Source: Geranomyces variabilis | Lineage: Eukaryota; Chytridiomycota; Chytridiomycetes; Spizellomycetales; Powellomycetaceae | Direction: 5' to 3' | Assembly: GCA_027603065.1 (NCBI GenBank) | Contig: JADGJP010000001.1 | Location: 558,001 to 622,000 of the forward strand | DNA: 64,000 bases | Part shown: one piece after another, positions 9,970 to 20,800 of the stretch | Numbering within the stretch: the first letter of the stretch is position 1 | How the letters are laid out: the number at the start of each line of letters is the position of its first letter | Program-made: the position numbers and the translations under genes | Notes under the pieces: model-generated | What the model saw: only the letters and a program-made list of their open reading frames with translations | Database searches by the model: none | Told to the model about the DNA's origin: nothing

Positions 9970-11556
9970 ATGTTCGCTGCCGCCTCCATCAGGCGTTCGG
10001 CCGGTCTCGTTAAGGTACAAATTCATCCCACCTGAGGCAGCATACCCTTGTGACAGTCTCAGCGGGGATACGGTTCCCGGAAACTTCCGAACAAAAGTCC
10101 GCCTGCTCGACTGCTGCCGCGCGACAGCGAAGGCCAACTCATTAGGCGAAACTGTCTACAACTGATGGAAGGCTACCGGAGCTGTATGAAAGCTGGGACG
10201 CAGCACACCGGCGCCCTGCACGAAAGGGGACGTAAAGGCTGTTTGTTCAACCGCGCATGGCGGGAGCATCCGTTTGGCCAACGGTTTGGTGGAGAGCTTT
10301 CGTTGGACGGCAAATTACCCGGCGTTACATTGGGTGAAAAACCTGCTGATCATTATAGCAAAAAGACTGACCATTTCTGTTTCAACCAGGCCGCGCGCTC
10401 CGTCACTCCTATCGCTCACGGACACTCGCTGGTCGTTCCGTACGCGCACGTCGCTGTTACGGACTTTAAGAACGGCATTCCTGCCACCCAGGTCCGCGAC
10501 TTGGCCCCGCAGGAGAAGAAGTGGGATTTTTGGACTACCTCAGATGCGTTCTTGGACATCAAGCCTAAGTTCGGGGTGCGTTGAGTTAGGCGGTTGGCCA
10601 TGCGCTATGCGGACAAAGCACACGACCGATGGATTTCTGGTGGCGTAGCACGGTGTCTAACGTGTTATGGCTGGCATTGGCAGGGTATCAGCTGGGTGCC
10701 GAACGGTGACATCTGGGTCATTGAGCGTGCCGGAAAGTTCTCCAAGGTGTGTGAGGCTGGCACCCACTTCCTGATCCCGGGCTTCGATAAGATCAAGGCG
10801 GTGAAGGCTTCATACCCCGTCGCCATGGGCATCGTCAGCCCTGGCGCCGCTACCAAGGGTAGGTGTCCCCATTGGTGTCCGCTCGTTCGTAGATTTGTGA
10901 TGCTCAGTATTAATTGGCCATTTACCAGACGGTAAAAAGGTCGATGCGTACGCGGTTGTTTATGTCAAGATCACCGACCCTGCTGCCGTAAGTCACAAAG
11001 CGTGTGGTCATTATAAGCCGGACTGTCATCTTACCATCGCTTTTCTTAGTCTGCATTCTTCGTTGACGCCGAGACCAACCATGTCGACTCCGAGCGTGCT
11101 GCCGCCAAGGTTGTCCGCAAGATCCTCACGCGCGAACTTGCCACCGTGAAGGTTTCCGAGTCTGGCGAGATCTCCGCGGCAGACAAGGCCGCTATTTCCG
11201 ATAAAATTTCCGCCGCGCTCAAAGGAAAATCTGACGAGTTTGGCCTCGAGGCCGTCTCTGTCGAGCTCCGTGGCGCCTTCCCCACCGACTCTAACGTTCC
11301 GGACAAGCTCCGCGCGCTCGACCCCCCGCTTCACGGCGAGGACGCCGCGGGCCACGGTCTGTCTGCCGACTACTGGTCCGAGGTGCTCAGCCCGCCTTAC
11401 TTTGAGAAGCGCACCTTTGGAACCAACAAGGAGATCCGGACCCCAGCTACCGTGTCCCTCGAGTGGGCAATTCCATCTCCCCCGGATTACCACCACTTCA
11501 ACGAAATCCCGCGCATGACCGTGCCTCCTCCGGGCAGCCAGGCAAAGGGACACTAA
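9970..11556 (+). CDS. Divergent mitochondrial SPFH/stomatin-like protein
   Basis: Exons 9970-10014, 10390-10575, 10684-10858, 10929-10987 and 11050-11556 give 323 residues. Exon 1 encodes only MFAAASIRRSAGLVK, a typical mitochondrial presequence, and is followed by a 375-nt intron. The SPFH (band 7) core begins near WVPNGDIWVIERAGKFSKV, followed by EAGTHFLIPGFDKIK, then DAYAVVYVKITDPAAS and VRKILTRELATVKV, matching the layout of SLP-2/stomatin proteins that scaffold inner-membrane domains. It is unusually divergent: the residues before the SPFH core have no counterpart I recognise, and the long C-terminal coiled coil of SLP-2 is replaced by a short proline-rich tail. The family call is firm; orthology to SLP-2 is not. 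Confidence 0.8.
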
Positions 11557-11850
11557 ATGTCTTTTATTTTTTGCCTTTGTCCCGAAAGGGAAGGGGTATT
11601 ATGTGAAAAGAAACAAAAATATTAATGCATCGGCAGATCTCGTAAATACTTTCCACACGGAGAAAGAGGTTCGGTTTATGTTATTTCTGCTACTTGGTGA
11701 TCCGTGGGCGATGGCAGCAGTTACATGAAAAAATTGTAAATTCAAAAGGTATTGTACAGGTGTACAATTGAGTGCGACACAGACAGGGCATTTTGCCATA
11801 ACAAAAAGTACGCCAGTAAACAGAAACAGCCCGCCGCCAAAAAAACCAAT

Positions 11851-12394
11851 CTAAACCGTAGGCCGTTGCGGTTGCGACTGCTGCTGCCAGTAAGCTGGGC
11901 TTCCCGAGTGTACTCTTTCGCTGTAGACATACGGCACGTTGCCCGTGGCACGCCCTTCCTTGCGCTCCAGGTACTTCCACTCGATGTAAAATGCTGGAAA
12001 GAGCAAAGTTTGAGCAAAAGCTTTCTTTCGAGGGCCCCAAAGAACAAGAAGTCCTTTCTCACCGTGAATGTGGCCTGGGACTATAGCCAGCGAGAAAGAG
12101 AGATTGAAAGATCAGAGAGAACCGGTGAGTGACAAACCCACTTAAATTTTTAAAGTGAGAGACACGAAGAAAGGCGGTTTCACCACTTACTGTAGCCGAG
12201 GATAGTGAGCAAGATGTTGATAAAGAGGTCCATTCCGCAGCCCGCGACCGCAAAGACACCGGCGGGAGGGACTGTGGGGGTCATGGAATGCGGCTGTCAG
12301 ACTCGGGTTAAGTGCCAAAAAGCATTGCGAAGTCTTTTTGCGAACCGAGGATGGTCATAAGGACAAGCAGGATAGTCGATCCGTTGCAGCTCAT
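11851..12394 (-). CDS. PMP3: Pmp3/UPF0057 small membrane proteolipid
   Basis: Pmp3 proteins are two-helix plasma-membrane proteolipids affecting membrane potential and salt tolerance. Four exons, 12346-12394, 12191-12271, 12063-12080 and 11851-11993, give 96 residues. Helix 1 plus PPAGVF, the conserved GC, then INILLTILGYIPGHIHAFY define the family; GYIPGHIHA is assembled across three exons. Exon 3 is a microexon of only 18 nt encoding the IPGHIH motif. The first donor reads GTTCGC rather than GTA/GTG, the weakest point in the model. Compared with the 55-residue yeast protein there is a 35-40 residue hydrophilic, Q/P-rich C-terminal extension, as in the longer Sna-type members. Confidence 0.88.
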
Positions 12395-12898
12395 AGTTGG
12401 AAGTTATGCAGTATATAAAGTAGATATGTTTGTGAAGTTGTCGTTCGCGAGCGGGGATGGAAGGGGCGGCGGCCTTTATACCTTTTTGAAAGAGCGAATC
12501 GAATGTATGACGCACTCCCGGTGACGCATCGCGAGAAATTTCCATTGGAATATCCGCGCAAGGAAAGCAAGAGTACAAGTACAAACACACAAATCTGACA
12601 GCGGTCGTAATGACACAGCTTGCAATAGGTTCCTGTCGTTATTGAAAACGGCACTATGCGTGAAATGAGTTCCTACTTTGGCCAATGCGATGGACGGACT
12701 GGGAAGGCTCAGGGGCTCCGCGCCGTGCTTCTTCAAAAGAACATGGTGTGCTCACGGCAAGAAAGGCCTCACAGTGTGCTCACGGCAAGAAAGGCCTCAC
12801 AAAGTGCAATTTTGACCAAATCTTTTGTTTCCCGAATACAAAAGCCCATGATCGAGCTGTTATATTTTTCGCCCCTATACATATCAAAGAAGTTGGAC
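12395..12898. other. Spacer upstream of PMP3 and downstream of RPS27
   Basis: Both neighbours are on the minus strand, so this holds the PMP3 promoter and the RPS27 3' end. A tatataaa element lies at about 12412-12419 just upstream of PMP3 on the plus-strand map. The only other structure is the 28-bp tandem duplication listed separately. The open frames here overlap in several frames and look accidental. Confidence 0.35.
12746..12801. repeat. Perfect two-copy 28-bp tandem duplication
   Basis: A 28-bp unit beginning gtgtgctcacggcaagaaag occurs at 12746-12773 and again, identically, at 12774-12801. It lies about 100 bases beyond the RPS27 stop codon, probably in its 3' untranslated region. Perfect identity indicates a recent duplication. 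Confidence 0.9.
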
Positions 12899-13791
12899 TT
12901 AACCGGACTTCTTGCGGAAGGAGCAGCCCTCTGTTTTCGACAAAAAATGGTGCGCGGGTCAGGAATGCTGATATCCACAAAATGAGCATCGGCGTAGACA
13001 CAGAGCATAGACGTACCGGTGAGGCGCGCCTTACCACCGGTGGGTTGGCAGAGGACGGTAGCGCACGAGCCGCAGAGGACGACGGTCTGGGCGTGGCTGA
13101 AGACGGTGGTGATGGCCATGCAGCCCGGGCACTATCGAAAATGGAACTGCGTTTAGCACCACCTCCTTTTCTAGGACACTGGCTCCCTACGTCCAAAGTT
13201 TCTGCAGACGCTTTATGCGTACCTTCACGTCCATAAAGTACGAGTTGGGGCTCTGTACAAGGCGCTTGAGCTTGTGCCTGCGGGCCTCGCTGGTCGCGGA
13301 AGGGTTCAGGAGATCGACAGCCAACGTCTAAGAGTGCGAAAGCAAAATCGGGCATAGGTCAGCGCTGCTGTTTCGAAATAGCGCTGTAGCCCGTCATCCT
13401 CCATCATGGCCGTTCAGTGTTTGCGTAGGTCGTTATTGAGCCGTGGGGACATTCTTCGTCTCCATGCCCGTCCCGCTTTATTTGGCTGATCCACCTTCTC
13501 CAAACTAGGAATTCGTGAGATTCCTCCTACGTTTCGCTTTCGGCCCTCAGCCGAACCGCCGTCTTTTGCAGTCTCTTCCATTCAGTGTCCCGGCTTCGCA
13601 GTCGGCGTGCTGATTAGTGTCGCATGTCATTCCCGCACATGGGGAATGTGACCATGCCACCATTCTTCAGTTCCCTCACTGATGCTGGAAAATCGAGCAG
13701 CGGCTCCCTCTGCAGCGTCGTCAAGCAGCCGGTCCTCCTGCGCCGATGATGGATGGATGGATGGATGGATAGAATACTGTCTTCTTACCAT
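12899..13791 (-). CDS. RPS27: 40S ribosomal protein S27 (eS27)
   Basis: Four coding exons: 13789-13791 (the ATG alone, donor GTAAGA), 13223-13327, 13017-13131 and 12899-12930, giving 84 residues, exactly the family length. The sequence [25 protein letters not shown], then [24 protein letters not shown] and GCSFRKKSG is unmistakable, with the four cysteines of the zinc site (CPGC and CGSC). The first intron is 461 nt and contains the GGAT array at 13751-13770. The initiator exon was placed because exon 2 begins at phase 0 with the second residue of the protein and because ATG followed by GTAAGA is the only good match upstream. Confidence 0.95.
13751..13770. repeat. (GGAT)5 tetranucleotide array in RPS27 intron 1
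   Basis: Five perfect GGAT units on the plus strand (ATCC in the sense of RPS27), starting 18 bases inside the first intron. Similar five-unit arrays lie in the first introns of RPS25 and RPL4. Confidence 0.95.
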
Positions 13792-14379
13792 TGTTCAATT
13801 AGGCGAGGGCGAAAAGGGAAGGAAAGAGAGGTGGTTTGGCGGGATGCTCGCTGGTATCGGACGGACCGCGGGGGCGACAATGCTGAATCTAGGTCATAAA
13901 ATGCAACTATTGTCTAAGTCGGCAGCTTTCCCACCCTCGGGTTTGCTCGCAGGAGGAGACAGCGGCTATGCGGGAAGGTACATTCCAGAACGCCGCGGAA
14001 TTGGTATCCGCGAGGTGGTCGCAAGGAAGTCAGCAGATTTCGCGCGAACTGAGCCTCGAGATATTAGAGACCCGGAGCAGTGGTATATTATATTTCTGCG
14101 CCGCAAAGTTTGATGGTTCCCGCTCCCAATACGCCCGTTGCTCTCTGCAGACAGGCCTCGCATAAGGGCCTGCCATCACTTTTGATCGTTGCATACTTGT
14201 TGAGCCGTAGTAAAAAGATTAACATAACAATCTGTATAAATGTCAGAGTCTGGCTTAGTCATCGCATGCTCGCGATTTTCCGACAGCGTGCGTGAACCCC
14301 CGACTCAACTGAGCTGGCTAGCATCGGGCCACAAATTTCTCGCTGTAAAACGAGAACGAGCCGGGCCGGCGGCTGCGTG
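13792..14379. other. Intergenic region upstream of RPS27
   Basis: In the RPS27 sense the bases just before the ATG are pyrimidine-rich (ccttcccttttcgccctcg), as in many ribosomal-protein leaders. Beyond about 13870 no gene is visible; open frames here lack coding character. Confidence 0.35.
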
Positions 14380-14387
14380 TATATAAA
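14380..14387 (+). promoter_or_regulatory. TATA box
   Basis: The motif TATATAAA is followed about 25-35 bases later by a C/T-rich stretch suitable for transcription start and, at 14541, by the ATG of a small open frame. It is one of the few clear TATA boxes in the window. Confidence 0.55.
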
Positions 14388-14540
14388 GGCGAGAGGAAGA
14401 CCCCGCCCCTCCTTTCCCCCCGTCCTCTCTGGCCCCCCTCGATACCGACCTCTTGCCTTCACGATCGGTTCTTGACAGTCTTCATACATCCGTTCCGCAT
14501 ACGCCGGCTTTCCATCCCTTCACACTCGCGCTCGACGACC

Positions 14541-14938
14541 ATGAACCACATTCATCACCGGCAGCGACCACACATCCTTTCGCACATCCGGCTCGACCGC
14601 CACGGATTCTCTCCTCCCCACTTTCGAGATTCTAGGTTGTTCTTCTTTTCGAGGTAAGCAGACGTTCCTGATAATCCTCCTTGTGCAACTCGTCTGTCGG
14701 TCCATCGCCTCATATTGCTTCCTGCCTTCATTATTTCAAGTGCCCACTTCAGGGAGGCAGTCCTGTGACAGACCTCCAGGGTCTTCAGCAAGGATTCCGT
14801 CGCCTAAAAAGGATGGTCCATCGCAAGGGACAAGTTCAATCCCCCCCGCAATCCTATGCCCCACGTGAGAGCGGATTGTTTGATCAAGAGAGCCGAAGAA
14901 GCACGACGGTCGACGACGCCCCTTCCGACGGCCCATAA
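14541..14938 (+). CDS. Small unrecognised two-exon gene
   Basis: An ATG in good context (gacc-ATG) opens a frame rich in His and Arg to 14652, followed by a perfect GTAAGC donor. An acceptor ending at 14760 restores phase, and the second exon contains DLQGLQQGFRRLKRMVHRKG before a TAA at 14936-14938, for a total of about 97 residues. No family is recognised. The TATA box upstream and the phase match are the support; a non-coding transcript is the main alternative. Confidence 0.35.
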
Positions 14939-15190
14939 GGCATAAAAATAAAAAAACACCCGCAAAAATTGTAAAAACCCCAATATTCTAAGGATAATAG
15001 ACTTCTTTCGTCTCCTTAAAAACTCGTGTGCCCTTTTTAAAAGTAGGTTGTTGAAGAGCATGAACAAGATGAATCAAGTAGTCTTGGCGCACCAGATGTG
15101 TGCGGCGACCGGCACAAATACAAACGTGCATCATAAGGCTGAATATGTACAGAATTTACACGACAATCAAAACAAGTCATCGTATGACTC

Positions 15191-16113
15191 TCATTCGCTG
15201 TCAACCCACTGTGACGCGATCTACGAACGCAAGATTTCGTGATCAGCAATGCGGTATGTTTATGCGAAGAGACTACTGTTGCGTACGAACCTCTCCAATA
15301 TACGGTAGCTGGTATCGGTCAAGCGAATCACTATTGGTGTAGGCCTTGAAACCGAGCCATCCGGCAAGCCCGACCTCGACGAAGAATAAAAGCCAGACCA
15401 TAGTCGATGAGAAAAGACTGAAAAAGAATTGCACGAGCTGGAAAACCCACGGAAGGCAATGATGAGACAATAATCTCAAACTTCTGGTGCGGAAAGCAGC
15501 TACCAACCAATAGTCCTATAAACGTGAGGACCGATTGCCACGCGTGGAACCTGTCATGCGCAAAGACACTAATTATCAGCGACGTTTTCTCGACACTTGA
15601 CAGAAATGCTTGACATGAACTGATGTGCGACACTTACCGCACAAAGTCATTTTTAGTCTCGATGATAAGGAACAGGATACCTAAAGGTTCAAGAGATGAG
15701 CTCAGGTGTAATCTCTGACTACACTCCCTGCTCGCGAGCTTGAGGACCCATATCCACCAGTCAATTGCATCGCATCCACAGCGACGCACGTAGCAGCTAC
15801 CAACCCTTCCAGACTTACCGGTAACGCAACCAAGGGCATAGCAAAGTGCGGATTCAATGTCGATGCGGGCGCTGACGCTTGTTTCATACTTGTTGACTCG
15901 CTCTGCATCTGGAACACCTGCCACACCGGTCGGATTGAAAGCGGCCGCAGAAGAGGACGAGGCAGCCGCTGCGGATGGCTCTCCCGGCGGGAAGCGCGAT
16001 GGCGAGGCTGGGGCGGATCCACTCTGATAGCCGCGACGACCGGGCGGGAGCGATGGTGAATGCGGCTCTGGAGGCGGCTGATACGGCGAAAACGTTGCAG
16101 GGCTTGCGGACAT
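15191..16113 (-). CDS. DUF4870/UPF0132-type multi-pass membrane protein
   Basis: Five exons, 15819-16113, 15638-15680, 15508-15550, 15291-15437 and 15191-15220, join in phase to give 185 residues. The first 70 residues are Pro/Ser-rich and disordered. Then come the family landmarks: SALCYALGCVTG, ILFLIIE, RFHAWQSVLTFIG, a long hydrophobic stretch, WLGFKAY and LPYIGEIASQW. Three membrane segments are likely. The family is widespread in bacteria and present in fungi, with no established function. Two exons are only 43 nt, and two donors (GTTGGT and GTTCGT) are non-standard, so the junctions around exons 3-5 are less certain than the overall call. Confidence 0.8.
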
Positions 16114-16355
16114 GGTTATGAGCGGCGGGGAGGAATGCGAGTAGATAGAAGAAGGGAGAAGCCCTTCAGTTTACAGGCGGCGTAATAAGGGATTGAATGT
16201 GTGATGTCGCCAAGGAGGACTCGGAGGCGGCCATGACCTCACGGTGTGGTACATGGCTTTTCCCCCATTCCTTTGCACTTTCTACCTGCATAACAAACAA
16301 ACCAGCCCGCCCCGGTCGCTGCATAACAATTCGCACAGCTTGCCCTGGTCTCAAA

Positions 16356-16999
16356 ATGTCGGAGTCGGACAAGAAAATGAACTTTAAAGCCCGGTATTTC
16401 TTAACCTTGTTCATCTCATGGAATTAGTCCGCCCTCACTCACTTTTCCGGTCAGCCAGTCGCTGCAATTCCAGGCCCACACGCCAAATTTCCTTCGCATG
16501 TTACAAGGAGGCGGCGTAGGCGGGTCGCGGGAAAGTGAGCGCGAGATACCAAACTTTGAGGACGATGACAGCGGACCCGACGCGCCGGAAGGCGACGACG
16601 AAGGTCCACAAATCGTTGTTGAGAAGGGCATCACCGATATGGAGGTCCGCCGGTTTCGCGCTGAAGGTGTGAGGTGCGCACGTAGCCAGGCGCTCTTGTA
16701 TGCGCGAGAGATTAATGAGGTTTGTCTGCCTTTTATCAGCCGACCCGCCTGCGCGGAAACGTGGACTTGTAGACGATGACGACGATCAACCGCCTTCGTT
16801 TAACGACGAAGGAGACGGAGCGGACGCTAGTGACGACGGGAAGGTCCGATTTCGACGCCCAAAGACTGCATCGACCAATGCGCCCTCGGGTGCGTCGGAT
16901 AAGCGGCGCAAGCTGACTGAGAAGAAGAAGGCGGCCATGAGCGGCGTAAAGAAAGTCAAGAACTCGAAGCTTTTGTCTTTTGGCGAGGACGAGGGTTAA
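16356..16999 (+). CDS. DUF4604/KIAA1143-family acidic protein
   Basis: Exons 16356-16393, 16455-16666 and 16740-16999 give 169 residues. The layout matches the KIAA1143 family: a short N-terminal motif (NFKAR then TPNFLRMLQ), EIPNFEDD, an acidic segment, PQIVVEKG with DMEVRRF, a basic region (DGKVRFRRPK) and the terminal KVKNSKLLSFGEDEG. Conservation of the C-terminal SLLSF-type motif is the strongest sign. The function is unknown in all species; the composition suggests an intrinsically disordered nuclear protein. Confidence 0.82.
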
Positions 17000-17838
17000 G
17001 CTTGCGTTCACGCGACCAGTTTTTGCTTTTCTGCCGTGGTCCATCGAGACCCGTGAGGAACGGAAGAGATTCAATGCCGGTCTCAAGTTGCTGCAGCGGC
17101 TCTAAGTTTTTCTACTCGGTCCAATGAAGGTGGGACTCCACTACACAGATGCAATTTCCCCCTGTACTCGTGCGGCGATGGACAATATGAGCACGCACAC
17201 CCGCAGCGAGCGATTCTTGGAACCCTCGCTCATACAGGCGCGAAGTCGCCGGATGGGCAAATGGAAAGTCCACCACGCAGTCCGATTCTCTATTTTACTA
17301 GCAAATCAAAAGGACCCAAATTCAAAGGACCCGGCAAAATCCACATTCAGCGCCAATTCCGACGCATCAAAAACTAAGATCCAGCGCTAATGACTACGCA
17401 CCAAAATGAATACCTCCACTGCACCCCTACCCTAAGTAGTACCAGAGCCCAATTTAATCTTAAATAAAAGACGCAATCTCCATGACGGCGAGCCGTAGGC
17501 TGACGTGGAGTGTACTCAGCCATAGGTCGGCACGGCACGCTCGTCGGGATTGAGTCAGGAACGGTCTCCCAGCAAGTGCTCTAGTGCGGTAGCTTCTCGT
17601 TCTATCGCGTATACACTCTGCAGTATACATAATCCAAATTGTTTGGCGACTGCTCCTGCCTTGTCGTGGGTTTCGGCAGTTGGGCTGTCCGACACAGCTG
17701 CTGCGCACTGGCTTACGATTTTTCTTGCCAAGCCACAGCTGTCTGCGCTCTCGCTTTTTGCTTTTGTCGCGGACTCCCTGCTGCCATCCCCCTCACCGCA
17801 CCGGACAGCAAGCCCCTTCTCGGTAGCCGCTCACAGCC
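17000..17838. other. Intergenic region upstream of RPA2
   Basis: About 840 bases between two plus-strand genes. Open frames are short and without family resemblance. The last 150 bases are C/T-rich and probably hold the RPA2 promoter and leader. Confidence 0.35.
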
Positions 17839-20800
17839 ATGGCGTCTGCGGCATCACAGCATAAGCCTCCGCAGGCAAAGCGGAAGCCAGACCACACCAC
17901 CTTTCTCACCCTCGACCGCCAAAACGACGCTATCAACCCCTCAAAGGCGCGCTCACACTACCCAGAGCTTGCAAAGTTATCGGCGCCGCATGTCGAAAGC
18001 TTCAATAGCTTATTTGTGTATGGAGGAGCTTCGAGCGGACTGCTGGACAGAGCCGTCCTCGACATTGGCAAGCGCACCGTTTTCGACGGACGCACGGGCG
18101 AGTCCAATCGTAACAAGCTTGAGAGTATGTGGATATGAACGCTGCAGATGAAGCGCTTTCTGTGATGGACGCCTAACAGTATCCTTGTCATCAGTGTGGC
18201 TGTCAAATGTCAGCGTCGGCAAACCAGTTCTCGAAGGCGGCAGCGGAATGATGTCCAACCAGTTGTTCCCGGGAGAATGCCGCGAGCGAGGCATCTCGTA
18301 CAAAGGAATGATGCAGTGCCGCTTGAACTGGCGAGTCAACGACGGTCCGGTTACGACCGAGGTCAAATCGCTTGGCAAGCTCCCGGTAATGGTCCGGTCT
18401 GTGCGGTGCAACCTCGACGGCAAGTCACCACGGGACCTTGTCAAGCACCGCGAGGATGGCGAAGAATTTGGCGGATACTTTGTCAGCAATGGTATCGAAA
18501 GGCTGGTTCGCCTGCTGATTGTGCCACGTCGGAATCACGCAACTGCCCTGATTCGGTCCTCGTTCCAAAACCGTGGGCCGACCTACTCACAGTTCGGTGT
18601 CGCCATCCGCTGCGTGCGGCCGGACCAGACATCGCAGACCGTCACGATGCATTACTGCACCGACGGCGCGTTGACGCTTCGCTTTTCTTACCGGAAAAGC
18701 GAGTACATGGTTCCTGTGCTTCTTGTGCTCCGTGCGCTGTGCGAAGCTAGCGATCGCGAGTTGTTTGAGCGTCTGACAATGGGCCAGTCTACAAACACGT
18801 TTTTGACTGACCGCGTGGAACTCCTACTCCGTAGTTTCCGCCGGTACGCTGTTCATACGCGGAAACAGTGTCTCTCGTACCTCGGCTCCAAGTTTGCCGT
18901 TATGATGGACTCCCCGGACGATCATTATGAGGAGGACGTTGGTGCCGAGTTTCTCAAGCGCGTCGTTCTTGTGCATCTTGAGGATAACAAGGACAAGTTT
19001 GACATGCTTATCTTCATGATGCAGAAACTGTACGCGCTGGTTGCCGGCGAGTGCGCCTCTGACAACCCAGACTCCCCGCAACATCAAGAAATCCTGCTTC
19101 CGGGTCATCTCTACCTTTCGATAATGAAAGAGAAGATGGGCGACTGGCTCGGCGCGATCAAAACTCAGATTCAGGTGGACCTTCGCTTGAAACCGGCGCA
19201 AGTCGACTTTGCGGATAAAAAGTACATGTCTAAGGTCTTCCTTAAAACAACTGGCGCGGCCGACATCGGCCGCAAAATGGAGTACTTCTTGGCCACTGGA
19301 AACCTGGTATCCAATACCGGTCTTGATTTGCAACAGACTTCTGGCTACACCATTGTGGCCGAAAAGCTGAACTTTTACCGTTATATCTCGCACTTCCGTT
19401 CCGTGCATCGTGGTTCCTTCTTCGCTGAGCTCAAGACGACCACTGTGCGAAAGCTTCTGCCCGAGAGCTGGGGATTTTTGTGTCCGGTGCACACGCCAGA
19501 TGGAAGTCCTTGCGGGCTTCTTAACCATCTCAGTCACACTTGCCGTATCGTCGTCGACAAAGTTGATGTGGCCAAGGTTCCTGCGTTAGTCGCAAGCTTG
19601 GGCGTGGGCCAGATGTCTGGCCTCGGTGCCCGTGTCCGCCTCGACGCTAATGGTGTGCCCGACGAAGATCGAATGGACGTTGATGGCGAAACGAGCGACG
19701 GAGACGCGGACGAACTTGATGCTCTGGATCCAGAGCTTGAAGCCGAACGCCGAAATGACGTGACCGTGTCTGTTCAGCTTGACGGCAAAGTCATTGGTTG
19801 GTGCAGCGCCGCCCTCGCTCTTAAAGTCGCCCAGCGCCTCCGCCATTGGAAAATCACGCGTGCGCGGCCTGTGCCGTTAGACCTTGAGATCGGCTATGTT
19901 CCACCAACCCGTGGTGGTCAATACCCGGGCCTGTTCCTGTTCTCAACACCTGCGCGTATGATGCGCCCCGTCAAATATCTCGTCAACGGCGAGAAGGATA
20001 TGGTCGGTCCGTTCGAGCAGGTTTACATGGATATTGCGTGCTTGAAGGAGGACATTGTTCCTGGAGTGACCACCCATATTGAGGAGAGCCCGACAAATGT
20101 GCTTTCGGTTGTTGCGAACTTGACACCGTTTTCAGACCACAACCAAAGCCCGCGTAACATGTATCAATGCCAGGTAGGTGGCACGGCGAATGGTTTGCGT
20201 TTGGAAGTTCTGCGCGCTTACACGTTTATTTTAATGCATCGCAGATGGGAAAGCAATCTATGGGAACCCCAGCGCACAACCTCCCGCATCGGACCGACAA
20301 CAAGCTGTATCGCCTGCAAACTGGGCAGACTCCCGTCGTTCGGCCGAAGCTGCACGACGCATATGGCTTGGACTGCTATCCGAACGGCATGAACGCTGTT
20401 GTCTGCGTTATCTCGTACACCGGGTACGACATGGAAGACGCATCGATCCTGAACAAATCGGCGCACGAACGCGGATATGGTCATGGAACCGTCTACAAGA
20501 GCGAGTTCATCGATCTGGCGGCTAAGCGCCGCAAGGGCGAGCCCGTCACGGTGCACTTTGGATTGTCGGTCGGCGGTGAAGAAGATGGCGAGGTTCCAAC
20601 AACTAAAGCCGGAAACATATTGGATTTCCTGGATTGGGATGGACTGCCCATCATTGGCCGGCGGCTGACGCAGGGAGACCCAATGTACGCTACTGTTGAT
20701 GATGTCTCTGGCAAAGTCACAATTGTGCCATATAAATCCATGGAAGACGCGTACGTCGATGAAGTACGTCTTATCGGAACCGACACCGGCGACCAAGAAC

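Noticed and set aside
12780-13355. A 191-codon minus-strand frame beginning with Met
   Set aside because: It reads through RPS27 introns in the wrong frame; the true exons are conserved in other frames.
18824-19537. A 237-codon minus-strand open frame
   Set aside because: Another antisense shadow within RPA2 exon 2 with no family resemblance.
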